The position numbers and the translations under genes were made by a program. A stretch of DNA of 64,000 bases. It comes from Hyphomicrobium sp. GTDB taxonomy: Bacteria; Pseudomonadota; Alphaproteobacteria; Rhizobiales; Hyphomicrobiaceae. Where the stretch lies: contig RXJH01000007.1 in the NCBI GenBank assembly GCA_003987725.1, positions 220,817 to 284,816 of the forward strand. Reading direction: 5' to 3'. The notes under the pieces were generated by a model that was not told the DNA's origin, searched no databases, and saw only the letters and a list, made by a program, of their open reading frames with translations. Positions 1 to 8,613 of this stretch are shown piece by piece (position 1 is the first letter of the stretch; each line of letters begins with the position of its first letter).

Positions 1-122
1 AATCTCAGCAGATTTCGCTCGCCGGCCCCATGCGAAAATTCGGGAAGGTTCTGGAAATAATAGTCGCCTTCTTCGCCTTCGAATTCCAACATCCGTCCCG
101 CCAGGACGATGCGTTGCTTCAT
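1..122 (-). CDS. Unidentified protein, 5' end only
   Basis: An open frame on the minus strand begins with ATG at 122 and runs off the left edge of the window, giving about 40 residues that start MKQRIVLAGRMLEFEGEEGD. The peptide is acidic after residue 13 and has no signal peptide. It lies upstream of, and divergent from, the TPR gene at 467. I do not recognise the family from this fragment. The frame is uninterrupted and reads like real protein, but 40 residues are weak support. Confidence 0.45.
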   Translation of the reverse strand, partial: MKQRIVLAGRMLEFEGEEGDYYFQNLPEFSHGAGERNLLR

Positions 123-466
123 AAAAAATCCGATACCGAAAAATCTCGAGAAATACTCAGTCGCTTGAAAAATAAAAATCACTCCACCCCAGTATGAACA
201 TGGCAAGCAAGCCATTGAATTAACATCGACGGACAAAACTGAAGTACCGAAAAACTTTCGTCGACTAATACCGCCTCTGGACATTTCGACGACAGCTTAG
301 GTCAATATGTCGACCATTATGGTTGGGGAGATCTGGCCCTTCGATATTGCGCGACACAACCGCTGAGCTATCATTCCGACTCAGTGCGCGTATTTTTGCC
401 GGCCAATATTCAAATCATTATCACATATTGAATTATGACTTTCTCATCTATTTCGGGAAAACGGAC
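123..466. other. AT-rich divergent intergenic region
   Basis: This stretch separates the leftward partial gene from the rightward TPR gene and is richer in A and T than its surroundings. It presumably carries promoters for both. I see no convincing -35/-10 pair, repeat or RNA. An in-frame upstream ATG at 323 would extend the TPR gene, but that extension would bury its signal peptide. Confidence 0.4.
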
Positions 467-1171
467 ATGCGTTATATTGCAACGCCTATCCTATTTTTGC
501 TTTCTTTCAGCCCAGCATTTGCGGATGCAGCCCATGACTGCGAGTCAGGGCCAACACCTGACTCGCACATTACGGGCTGCTCGATCCTAATCGAGTCCCC
601 ATCCAACAATACGCGCAATCTCGCCATCTACTACGGAAACCGCGCGCTCGCCTACTTCAGCAAACGCGATTTTGAGCACGCAATAGCGGACTTTTCCAGT
701 GCCGCCAAAATGATGCCGGATCCCTATTATTACGTCGGCCGTGGCATTGTATACGCCGCGCTCGGCGATTGCGACCGCGCCATAGACGATTACGACGAAG
801 CTATCAAATTGGAGCCTTATTATCCGAGGGTGTACAATAACCGGGGAAATTGCTTGCGCAAAAAAGGCGACCTAGATGCCGCCATATCCGATTATTCCCG
901 TGAAATAAAAATCAATCCGAACGAGCCGGTCGTCTATTTCAATCGGGGAGTGGTATTGAAGATGCAGGGCAAGTTCAGTGACGCCATAGACGATTTAAGC
1001 AGGGCCGTCGCTATCAATCCCAAATACGCAATGGCGTACTTTGTTCGCGCCGACACATATATCGACGAAGGCGACCTGGACTCGGCAGACCGCGATTTCA
1101 AAACCGCGTCTATGCTCGACCCGAGTTTGGATCGCAAGAGCACGCACTTGGAGGTGCCGCCCATCAATTGA
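467..1171 (+). CDS. Exported TPR-repeat protein
   Basis: The product is about 234 residues. Starting at ATG 467 puts a clear signal peptide at the N-terminus (MRYIATPILFLLSFSPAFA, cleavage likely before DAA), so this start is preferred over the in-frame ATG at 323. The rest is a run of tetratricopeptide repeats, visible as repeated elements such as YYVGRGIVYAALGD, VYNNRGNCLRKKGD, VYFNRGVVLKMQGK and AYFVRADTYIDEGD at about 34-residue spacing. TPR proteins are protein-binding scaffolds, and this one should act in the periplasm. Its partner is unknown. The stop codon lies inside a perfect palindrome that may end transcription. Confidence 0.75.
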   Translation: MRYIATPILFLLSFSPAFADAAHDCESGPTPDSHITGCSILIESPSNNTRNLAIYYGNRALAYFSKRDFEHAIADFSSAAKMMPDPYYYVGRGIVYAALGDCDRAIDDYDEAIKLEPYYPRVYNNRGNCLRKKGDLDAAISDYSREIKINPNEPVVYFNRGVVLKMQGKFSDAIDDLSRAVAINPKYAMAYFVRADTYIDEGDLDSADRDFKTASMLDPSLDRKSTHLEVPPIN

Positions 1172-1178
1172 TGGGCGG
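1157..1178. terminator. 22-bp perfect palindrome over the TPR stop codon
   Basis: The arm CCGCCCATCAA (1157-1167) is followed directly by its exact reverse complement (1168-1178), with the TGA stop at 1169-1171 inside the right arm. As RNA it would fold into a 9-bp stem with a 4-base loop. There is no following T run, so intrinsic termination is uncertain. A dyad-binding protein is the other reading. Confidence 0.4.
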
Positions 1179-1216
1179 TAAACTTTCGCAGCGCTAAGCC
1201 GGCGCCAAAGGGAACA

Positions 1217-1788
1217 TCATCTATCACGCACATCGAGGTGCCCCGGATTGATGACCGGCTTGCTCAAATTTATGCGTTGGCAGATCGCATCGTAAAGCGC
1301 CTCGATGCGGGCTTCGTAATAGGTGACCACGGCTTGCCGGTCGGCGCTCGCCCGCAATGCGCCTCGAATGCATGTCGGAGACGGCCTGAAAACACTGGTG
1401 CTCGTGAAGAACGCTGATGAGCTTCTTTCGTCTGTTGGCCGTTTCTGCGATCGCGTAAGCGAAGCGATGAAATCGGTTGTTCGCGAAAAACGCGATGACG
1501 ATATCGTCGGGATCAGGATCGTAATCCTCTACCGCGACAACGGGCATCCCCATGTAGTGATGATCGAAGCGCCCGAACTCCGCTGTCGTCACGATCAATA
1601 CGTCTTGCGAGCGTAAAACCTATAGTCCAGCTGTTATGAACAGCCCGAGATACGGCGCCGTTCCGGTATTCATAGGCGACACCGGCGAAGCTAAAATGAT
1701 GCGCCCCATAAAAGTTCCCTGCCGAAAACACAGCGTTTCGGTGATGCACGCCCCAAGAAACAACAGCATAGATCATTGGATGCCCCAA
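1217..1788 (-). pseudogene. Decayed unidentified gene, probably frameshifted
   Basis: Protein-like stretches on the minus strand occur in different frames. One frame (1513-1788) reads sensibly in its first part (VVSWGVHHRNAVFSAG) and then degenerates. A second begins at ATG 1598 (MIVTTAEFGRFDHHYMGMP, then acidic DYDPDPDDIVIAFF) and stays plausible to about 1370. Past that point the natural continuation lies in another frame, which reads RASADRQAVVTYYEARIEAL and ends at TGA 1217-1219. The simplest view is one gene with at least one and perhaps two frame disruptions. I do not recognise the family. Two overlapping small genes or sequencing errors are alternatives. Confidence 0.35.
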
Positions 1789-2025
1789 CGAAGCAGATCG
1801 ATAGGCCTATCCCGTTAAACGTAGCCTTGGCTCCGCAACGGCCTTCGTCGTAGGGAAGCACCGCTACGCAGGTTTCATTTTTTCAGAAGAGACAGGAGCG
1901 CCGGATAGCCGGCGAATGTTACAAGCCCGCATATTGAAGAAAATAAATCGATGCAGCTCTCAAAATCATTGCTGCTCGATAAGGCGGCCCCAAGATCGGC
2001 GAGGCCGCCCCGATCGTCTCGAAGT

Positions 2026-2253
2026 TCAAGTCCGGCTACCGTGGAAAACACCGCAGTTCAACCAACCGAACATTCTGTTGCCGAGCCTCTGCGTCTTGTA
2101 GAAAGCCGCATCCGCAAGGGCTGTAGTGCGGACGAAAGCACTATCGATACCCGTCCGTACCGTACCCAAGCCGAGCCAATGCGCCTCCGATGCAGCAGGC
2201 GCGGCTACCGTGGCAATACTGATCATGACCGCTAATGTGAGATGCTTTGACAT
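2026..2253 (-). CDS. Small secreted protein
   Basis: The product is about 75 residues. ATG 2253 is preferred because AAAGGAG lies about eight bases upstream, better placed than for the ATG at 2274. Residues 1-22 (MSKHLTLAVMISIATVAAPAAS) form a signal peptide. The short mature part (HWLGLGTVRTGIDSAFVRTT) has no known domain and little charge. It stands alone between a decayed gene and a divergent glutathione S-transferase. No function can be assigned. Confidence 0.5.
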   Translation of the reverse strand: MSKHLTLAVMISIATVAAPAASEAHWLGLGTVRTGIDSAFVRTTALADAAFYKTQRLGNRMFGWLNCGVFHGSRT

Positions 2254-2427
2254 GCATAAAACTCCTTTAGACACGCAGTAATTCAGCGAGACTATGCCGC
2301 AGTTTTTAAACGACGAGCGCTGTCGCTGATCTTGGTTAGTTGTAAATTAAGTCTGCAAATGAGCATTAAAGGCTCTGAAACCTCTAGCCACTCTGAACGT
2401 TGACCGATCAAACTGCGGAGCACTTAT

Positions 2428-3015
2428 ATGATCCTCTATTACTCACCCGGAGCCTGCAGTCTCGCGAGTCACATTGCGCTGGAAGAAGCCGGCATGAAGT
2501 TCAAATTGGCTAAGGTGGATCTCAAAACGCATAAGCTCGAAGACGGCCGCTCGTATTTAGACATCAATCCAAAGGGCTATGTCCCGGCACTTCAGTTCGA
2601 CGACGGCCAAGTCCTGACGGAAAACGTCGCCATTCTAAGTTTTATCGCCGGCAATTACCCGGGGCTCATGGCTCCGGGGCAATTCGGCGTTTACAGGCTT
2701 CTAGAGATGCTCGCATTTATCTCGAGCGAAATTCACAAGTCTTTCGCGCCGTTGTTTCGTAACTCGGCGACAGACACCGACAAGACCGCCGCGGCCGCAA
2801 AAGTCCGCGAGAAATTCAAGGAAATCGCCGCCCAAACGAAAGGCCCGTATCTTTTCGGCGAACACGCGACCGTCGCCGATTTTTATCTTTTCGTGATGTT
2901 GCTCTGGGCCGCGTCGAACAAGATCGATTTTCCGAAGCCGCTGAAGACCCTCTTCGAGCATGCCCGAGCCCGCCCAACAGTAGACGTCGCGCTGAAGCAA
3001 GAAGGCCTGGCCTGA
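2428..3015 (+). CDS. Glutathione S-transferase
   Basis: The 195-residue product has the usual length of a bacterial glutathione S-transferase. The N-terminal thioredoxin-like domain (about 1-78) starts MILYYSPGACSLASHIALEE, and the cysteine in PGACS sits at the beta-class catalytic position. NPKGYVPAL contains the cis-proline that binds glutathione, and LTENVAILSFIA contacts the gamma-glutamyl group. The C-terminal part is the expected all-helical domain. It is probably cytosolic and conjugates or reduces electrophiles. It stands alone, facing away from the small secreted protein, and shows no link to the polysaccharide genes beyond proximity. Confidence 0.88.
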   Translation: MILYYSPGACSLASHIALEEAGMKFKLAKVDLKTHKLEDGRSYLDINPKGYVPALQFDDGQVLTENVAILSFIAGNYPGLMAPGQFGVYRLLEMLAFISSEIHKSFAPLFRNSATDTDKTAAAAKVREKFKEIAAQTKGPYLFGEHATVADFYLFVMLLWAASNKIDFPKPLKTLFEHARARPTVDVALKQEGLA

Positions 3016-3114
3016 TGACCATCTAAACTGCCGCTTCGACGACGCAAGGCAACAGATGATCGACCAACGCCTGCTGGAGCGGCCGCAATGATTGCTTCGC
3101 GCAGCGCAAGAATT

Positions 3115-3804
3115 CTATAAAGTTGCGTAGGTATTCACCGCGGCAACGAGATCGGTAAAAACTTTCCCCTTGCCGTCTTTCATAACGAGCGCCGCAGTAC
3201 AGCGTTCACGCACGATCGTGCCGTCATGAATTGCGAGGATCATGGCGCGATCAGCCCGCTTCTCGAATATCTCTCGATGACACTTTTCCTGGAAGCGATG
3301 ATCGCCGACAAGAATGACCTCGTCGATCAGAAAACATTCAAAATCAATTGCCAGCGACAACGCGAATGCCAAGCGCATCCGCATGCCGTTTGAGTAATAT
3401 TTGAAAGGCGTATGAAGCTGCCGTCCGATCTCAGAGAAATCGCTGACGAACTCATACGTCTCTTTGAACGGAACATCATAAATTCGCGCGATGAAGCGAA
3501 CGTTGTCGAATCCTGTGAGTTCGCCTTGGAAGCCTCCAGACAACGCTAGCGGCCAGGACATCGTGAGCCCGCGATCGATTGTACCGCTGGTCGCGACCTG
3601 AACGCCGGACAAGATTTGAATGAGCGTCGACTTTCCGGCGCCATTTCTCCCGAGAACAGCAAGGCGCTCTCCTCGGCCCACGCGAAACGAAATGCCGTTC
3701 AGCACGCGCCGGACGCCAATATCTGTATGAAATTCTTTTACGAGATCGCGAACAACGATCGCGTCGTCATTTGGCGCCAGAATTGTTGATTGTCTTCCGG
3801 TCAT
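3115..3804 (-). CDS. kpsT: Capsular polysaccharide ABC exporter, ATP-binding subunit (KpsT-like)
   Basis: This 229-residue ATPase has all the ABC motifs: Walker A GRNGAGKST (about 52-60), signature YSNGMRMRLAF (137-147), Walker B CFLIDE (157-162) and a switch histidine in AIHD (193). The short length and the IIRDLV-type start fit the KpsT/BexA/Wzt family, which drives export of finished polysaccharide through a KpsM-type permease. It lies 18 bases downstream of a KpsE-like gene on the same strand. The matching permease is the KpsM-like gene at 5670-6455 on the other strand, an unusual split of the pair. Confidence 0.9.
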   Translation of the reverse strand: MTGRQSTILAPNDDAIVVRDLVKEFHTDIGVRRVLNGISFRVGRGERLAVLGRNGAGKSTLIQILSGVQVATSGTIDRGLTMSWPLALSGGFQGELTGFDNVRFIARIYDVPFKETYEFVSDFSEIGRQLHTPFKYYSNGMRMRLAFALSLAIDFECFLIDEVILVGDHRFQEKCHREIFEKRADRAMILAIHDGTIVRERCTAALVMKDGKGKVFTDLVAAVNTYATL

Positions 3805-3822
3805 GTACTTCCCGAGAAACCC

Positions 3823-5013
3823 CTATCTTTCAGCGTGCGCCAGCACTTCGAGCACAAGTTTCCGGCCAATTGCATAGGCGAGACTGCACAGTGCGAATAC
3901 GCCTATGAGCTGCAGCAACCGCCGGGGATAGATCGGATAGTCGGGAGCCGTTGGAGAACTGATGTTCTCGAGAAAAATCTGCTGCCGGGATGCCTCGATA
4001 CGCGCCAGTTCCAACGCGGATTGAGCCGATGCAAATGTACGTTCGGCAAATTCGCGATTGAGCGTTAGCATTTCATATTCAGCGATGAGCGGCGCAAGAG
4101 ACTGGTCGGAACCGGCGAGCAACCGTCGCTCTTGCGCAATCTGATCGTTGATCGCCGCTATTCGACGCTGAAGCGACGTCGCCTGCGGGCTGTCCGGGGA
4201 GGAGCTCGTCAACTCTGCAAGCTCGGCCTTCGTTTTCGCAATGTCGAGCGAAAGCTGGGTAATGGTATCGAGAGCCGACGCGGAAATCTTTCCGGGATCG
4301 ATCATCCGGTTCTTCTTGCGAAATTCGGTTATCTTATTGACGGCATCCTGCGCATTGAGCCGGCTATCTTCCACCGTTTGCGCAGCGGTCGCGACGGCAT
4401 CCCCTTGGGCTCTAGCACTGATGTGATTGACGAGCGTCTCGGCCGAGCCCAGGAGAACTTCCGTTATTATTTTCGCATCGTCAGGGCGAAATGCTTGCAC
4501 GCGAAGGGTGCTGATGCCCGTCGTCTGATCGTAGTCGATCGTCAGGAATCGATTGAAGTGCTTCCACAGATGCTCTTGCGACTGCTTGAAAAGGAAACTT
4601 GGATAGCGCCACAGGAAATCCGCCTCAGGACGATTTAATCGTTCAAGCAAGCCCGCTTGCGAAACAAGCACCTTAAGAGCATCTCGCGAACGCATGTACG
4701 CGTGAACAATGTAAGCGTCGTTCGTCATTCCGGCGCCGCCGACCTCCTGCATGAGGCCACTTAGGGACGACGTGCCGAGACTGGGGTTGCGGACAATGAA
4801 CTTGGATTCCGCTTCATAGCGATCAGCCGCGATCGCGAATAAATAGATCGCGGCAAGTACAGTTGGAGCGCCAACGAATATGAGGAACCAGCGCCAAGCC
4901 GCCACGAAATGAAGGAATGGATTTTTGCGTTCAATTGCGGATGCACCAGGGCCGGCCCCAACCGGCACGAGTTCGACCGTCTCTAATTCGAGCGCAGACC
5001 TTTTCAACTGCAA
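3823..5013 (-). CDS. kpsE: Capsule export inner-membrane protein (KpsE/BexC-like), copy 1
   Basis: The protein is about 396 residues. It has a membrane segment near the N-terminus (around WRWFLIFVGAPTVLAAIYLF), a long periplasmic coiled-coil region and a second membrane segment near the C-terminus after the PTAPDYPIYPRR motif. This is the polysaccharide co-polymerase layout of KpsE/BexC, which bridges the ABC exporter and the outer-membrane channel. The longest frame opens at TTG 5043, but GGAGGG lies just upstream of TTG 5013, so 5013 is preferred. There is no good ATG. It forms a two-gene unit with kpsT. A paralogue lies at 6469-7662. Confidence 0.85.
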   Translation of the reverse strand: MQLKRSALELETVELVPVGAGPGASAIERKNPFLHFVAAWRWFLIFVGAPTVLAAIYLFAIAADRYEAESKFIVRNPSLGTSSLSGLMQEVGGAGMTNDAYIVHAYMRSRDALKVLVSQAGLLERLNRPEADFLWRYPSFLFKQSQEHLWKHFNRFLTIDYDQTTGISTLRVQAFRPDDAKIITEVLLGSAETLVNHISARAQGDAVATAAQTVEDSRLNAQDAVNKITEFRKKNRMIDPGKISASALDTITQLSLDIAKTKAELAELTSSSPDSPQATSLQRRIAAINDQIAQERRLLAGSDQSLAPLIAEYEMLTLNREFAERTFASAQSALELARIEASRQQIFLENISSPTAPDYPIYPRRLLQLIGVFALCSLAYAIGRKLVLEVLAHAER

Positions 5014-5199
5014 GGACTGCCCTCCATAATAAAATGCCCTCAAAAATCCAGGCTGCAGCCATCAGGCTACCGAACGCGATCTCGCCTATAAATTCAATAG
5101 AAGTAATTGATGAGCCGGGGCTTTGACCTCTTCCGGCCACTCGATAATATATGAGGGCATCACGTTGTTGGGAAATCAAAGTACGCTGTGGGGGAGACG

Positions 5200-5625
5200 A
5201 TGCGCGTAACGGAACGGATCCTTCTGGCGATATGCATATTATTTTCCGCGCTTGCCGGATGTTCAGCCAATCTGGCTACGCCAACAGCGACCAATGGCGG
5301 CCTCAGCCTCTCATCTAGTGGCTCAGAAGCCACACAGGCGAACGATAGCAAACCGTTGGCCGTGGCAGGCGCGGGAAGCGGAACCGCGACGAACGCACCC
5401 TCCACGTCGGCGCAGCGGCAGATGGTGATCGGATTCAAGCACGCGACAGTAATCCTTTATGGATCGCCGAGCAGCAATGACGGGGAACGCGTGCCGGCGA
5501 ACTCTCTATCCGTGCCCTTCAAGCCGAGCGCCCAGTCGGACAGCGGAGCGCGCATTCAAATCATGACCGTCGATGGACCGCGCTGGATTGCAAAGTCTGA
5601 TCTTACTTTCGGGCCGGGCGCCTGA
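5200..5625 (+). CDS. Lipoprotein with SH3-like domain
   Basis: The product is about 141 residues. ATG 5200 follows GGGGGAGA and is preferred over GTG 5188. A lipoprotein signal peptide ends in the lipobox LAGC, so the mature protein should be lipid-anchored. A low-complexity Ser/Thr/Ala linker follows. The C-terminal half (MVIGFKHATVILYGSPSS to DGPRWIAKSDLTFG) resembles a bacterial SH3-like fold. It stands just upstream of the KpsM-like gene on the same strand and may belong to the export apparatus, but that is an inference from position. Confidence 0.7.
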   Translation: MRVTERILLAICILFSALAGCSANLATPTATNGGLSLSSSGSEATQANDSKPLAVAGAGSGTATNAPSTSAQRQMVIGFKHATVILYGSPSSNDGERVPANSLSVPFKPSAQSDSGARIQIMTVDGPRWIAKSDLTFGPGA

Positions 5626-5669
5626 ATTGAAAGCAATGAGTCGTCGAATGCTGAATGCGGGTTTGTAGA

Positions 5670-6455
5670 ATGGCTGGCGAGTTTCAACGTGGCCTGAAGA
5701 CTCAGATTCGATGTATCAGCGCCTTGATAATTCGCGACGTCATGAGCCATTACGGCCGCGCCAATATCGGCTTCCTTTGGATCGTGCTCGAGCCTCTGAT
5801 CCTGGCCACCGGCGTCATGACAATCTGGCATACTTTAAAGCCGTCCTTTGAGCATGGCGTGCCGATTTTGCGCATGGCCTTCACCTGCTATCTGCCTTTG
5901 ACGTTGTGGCGCCACCTCACGAACTCGTGCCTCGGCCTTCTCTCCCATAGCTATGGCCTGCTCTACCACCGGCGCATCACGCTCGTAGACATCGTAATCT
6001 CTAGGCTTGCGCTCGAGGCAATGGGCACCACAACCGCCCTCGTGTTCGCGTATTTGGTTCTTGCGGCAGCCGACCTCATCGAACTCCCGACCGAGCCAAG
6101 TTGGGCGGTGGCAGGATGGATATCCATGATTGTCCTGGCGGGCGGGATGGGATTCATCCTCGCGATTCTGAGCGAATATTCCGAAGCGACGCAAAGATTT
6201 GTGCAACCGATGCAGTACCTGATGCTGCCGCTCTCCGGAGCGTTCTTTATGGTCGACTGGCTTCCGACTTCTGCACAATCGATCGCGCTGCTAAATCCGA
6301 CTGTGCATTGCTATGAAATGTTTCGCGCCGGCGTCCTCGGCGATTCCGTCGTGACGCACTTTACGCCGTGGTATCCAGCACTATGCGGTATGGTGCTGTT
6401 CGCTATCGGCATTTACGGACTGGATTCGTTGCGAAGTAAGCTCCATCCTAATTGA
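5670..6455 (+). CDS. kpsM: Capsular polysaccharide ABC exporter, permease (KpsM-like)
   Basis: The product is about 261 residues with six hydrophobic segments, typical of ABC-2 type permeases for polysaccharide export. The start region ALIIRDVMSHYGRANIGFLW is the conserved amphipathic entry of the KpsM/Wzm family, and PLSGAFFMVDWLP is a typical loop. It should pair with the ATPase at 3115-3804. ATG 5655 is five codons upstream and equally possible. Neither start has a strong Shine-Dalgarno sequence. The gene ends 13 bases before the convergent KpsE copy 2. Confidence 0.87.
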   Translation: MAGEFQRGLKTQIRCISALIIRDVMSHYGRANIGFLWIVLEPLILATGVMTIWHTLKPSFEHGVPILRMAFTCYLPLTLWRHLTNSCLGLLSHSYGLLYHRRITLVDIVISRLALEAMGTTTALVFAYLVLAAADLIELPTEPSWAVAGWISMIVLAGGMGFILAILSEYSEATQRFVQPMQYLMLPLSGAFFMVDWLPTSAQSIALLNPTVHCYEMFRAGVLGDSVVTHFTPWYPALCGMVLFAIGIYGLDSLRSKLHPN

Positions 6456-6468
6456 GAGCCCGCAATGC

Positions 6469-7662
6469 TCAGTCATGTTGGGATTCCACGACATGCTCTT
6501 TGAATCCCGAAATTACCAGCCATAGCACGAGAAGCATCACAACATTGAGCCCAGCGACCGTGGCTATATTTTTAAGCCGCGTAGGCGCCATCGAGCTATC
6601 TGGTGCAGTTGGTTCGACAATGCGCTCCAGATAAAGCTGCTGCCTCCTGGCGTTCTGTTGGGCCGTTTCGAGAGATCTGCGGACGGATGTAAGAGTCTCT
6701 TTGGCGAATTGTTGATCCAGGAGCAGCCGCTCGTAGCGCGCGAGTTGATCGGCAATCCCATCTTTCGGATCGGCGATCTTCTGCCGTTCCGCCGAAATTT
6801 GTGACTGCAGAGCCTCTGCCCGGACCCGAAGACTTGGCAATTGAGGATTGGTGCCGGCACCTTTTGAGATTTCCCGGATCTGAGCCTGGAGTTGCGCGCG
6901 CTCTGCTTCCAGCCGCGCGATAACCTCGACCACCACGATCGCAGAACCGGAGGCATCGATCATCAATTCTTTGTTGCGAAACTGCGTAATTGCAATCTGT
7001 GCCGACACCATCCGCTCTTCAGCACGGCGAACTTCTCGCTCGGCAAGACGCACGGCATCTTCCTGCATCCGAGCATTCATCCGATTGACCACTTCTTCCG
7101 CGAGCGAGAGCAGCGCCAAGCTGACATCTTTCGCATCCTCAGGAGCAAATGCATGCACGTTCAATGTCACTATTCCGGTGGTGCTGCCATATCGGGTCGT
7201 GATCATCCAATTCAGGTACTTGTAAAATTCTTCCTTGCTGTCGTTGAAAAAGATCGACGGAAATCGCGCGATGAAGTCAGCGCTTGGCGGTCCGAAAATC
7301 TTCCGAACCGGCAGACGCTCTGCGAGGCTGTCGGCAGCACTGCGCGATGATAAGAAAGCCTGCACCGAGTAGACGTCATCCTCTACCCTTCCGATGCCGC
7401 TCATTTGCAGGAGTGCACCAAATCCTGATGAACCGGCCGGCTTTTCGGATGTCCGCAAGACAAACTGCGATTCAGAGACGTATTGGTCGGTGGCAACTAA
7501 TCCATAATAGCCGATCGCCAAGATCGACGGCAGCAACCAAACACAGATACGCGTGTACTTTAAGAACGCTCCCCGTTCAGTTTCGGACCGTTTGCGAAAC
7601 GAAGCGGTACGAGCGCCATCCGCTCCTCTTTTTAGCGTTTCGGCTCTGTCGGCTGCAGTCAT
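6469..7662 (-). CDS. kpsE: Capsule export inner-membrane protein (KpsE/BexC-like), copy 2
   Basis: This 397-residue protein has the same design as the gene at 3823-5013: a charged cytoplasmic tail, a membrane segment (CVWLLPSILAIGYYGLVATD), then SESQFVLRTSEKP, a long coiled coil, the signature VEPTAPDSSMAPTR and a C-terminal membrane segment. The two copies align from end to end (RYEAESKFIVRN against QYVSESQFVLRT, for example) but are well diverged, so the duplication is not recent. It may serve a second polysaccharide or form mixed assemblies with copy 1. Only one KpsMT pair is in the window. Confidence 0.85.
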   Translation of the reverse strand: MTAADRAETLKRGADGARTASFRKRSETERGAFLKYTRICVWLLPSILAIGYYGLVATDQYVSESQFVLRTSEKPAGSSGFGALLQMSGIGRVEDDVYSVQAFLSSRSAADSLAERLPVRKIFGPPSADFIARFPSIFFNDSKEEFYKYLNWMITTRYGSTTGIVTLNVHAFAPEDAKDVSLALLSLAEEVVNRMNARMQEDAVRLAEREVRRAEERMVSAQIAITQFRNKELMIDASGSAIVVVEVIARLEAERAQLQAQIREISKGAGTNPQLPSLRVRAEALQSQISAERQKIADPKDGIADQLARYERLLLDQQFAKETLTSVRRSLETAQQNARRQQLYLERIVEPTAPDSSMAPTRLKNIATVAGLNVVMLLVLWLVISGFKEHVVESQHD

Positions 7663-7818
7663 TGACCTGGCTCGATCCTTCTCATGTCCGAATTGTCGTA
7701 CCCGGTCAGTTCTATATACGTCTCTATATTGAAAACCCGCGGCGACTTCCCGGTTGACCGCTTCCTGCGTATAGCCTTTTTATTTCAGTTTCCCACCGAA
7801 ATCCCGTGAAGGTGCAAA

Positions 7819-8613
7819 TTGCAACAACACACGGCATTCCGCCATGCTGTCATCACCGGAGCCAGCAGCGGGCTCGGTGCTGCGTTGGCCGTGAGACTTG
7901 CGCATAGCGGGGCCACTCTCACACTTTTTGGACGTGACAAGGCCCGCCTTGAGAAGGTAGCAGCCGACTGCACGCGGCGAGGTGCACAGGTACGCACTGT
8001 CATCTGCGACGTCGGCGATGCGGCCGGAATGAAGAAGGCTCTGCTCCACGCAGATGACATGACGCCTGTCGACCTGATTGCTGCAAATGCCGGATTAGGC
8101 GGTCGCGATGTTCTTGCAGGACCAAATGGCGAAACTATTGAATTGGCCCGCAATATTTGCGACGTAAACATCCACGGGGTCTTCAATACAATTATCCCCT
8201 TGATCGATTCCTTCATCAAGCGAAGGAATGGCCATGTCGTCATCATCAGTTCAATTATGGCATTTCAGGGCCTCCCGGAAGCGCCGGTCTACTCGGCGTC
8301 CAAGGCCGCATCCCGCATTTACGGGCAGGGGATCCGAAGGATGCTAAAGCCTCACAACGTTCAAGTCATGGTCGCATGTCCAGGATTCATAGACACCCCT
8401 ATGAGCGCCAGCCTTTCCTATCCGAAACCGTTTTCCATGAGCGCCGAAGCCGCAGCTGACCGCATAGTTCAGGCGATCGAACGGAAAAAATCCGAAATCG
8501 TATTCCCCTGGCAGCTCCGTTTTTTGCTTCGGCTCGTCAATAGCATGCCTGCGAATTGGGCAGATCGAATTCTCGCGGTGGTTAAATCGCTGGCTATCGG
8601 GAGATCTCATTGA
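7819..8613 (+). CDS. Short-chain dehydrogenase/reductase
   Basis: The 264-residue protein starts at TTG 7819 behind GAAGG. It has the classical SDR pattern: GASSGLG (14-20) for NAD(P), NAG (90-92), catalytic Ser in ISS (144-145) and YSASK (Tyr158, Lys162). After the core comes a C-terminal tail (IVFPWQLRFLLRLVNSMP) that looks membrane-associating, as in reductases acting on lipid substrates. Its stop overlaps the start of the next gene (TGATG), so the two are translationally coupled. That neighbour resembles a bacterial ceramide synthase, so a 3-ketosphinganine-type reductase role is a reasonable inference. A sugar or fatty-acid reductase is the alternative. Confidence 0.85.
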   Translation: MQQHTAFRHAVITGASSGLGAALAVRLAHSGATLTLFGRDKARLEKVAADCTRRGAQVRTVICDVGDAAGMKKALLHADDMTPVDLIAANAGLGGRDVLAGPNGETIELARNICDVNIHGVFNTIIPLIDSFIKRRNGHVVIISSIMAFQGLPEAPVYSASKAASRIYGQGIRRMLKPHNVQVMVACPGFIDTPMSASLSYPKPFSMSAEAAADRIVQAIERKKSEIVFPWQLRFLLRLVNSMPANWADRILAVVKSLAIGRSH

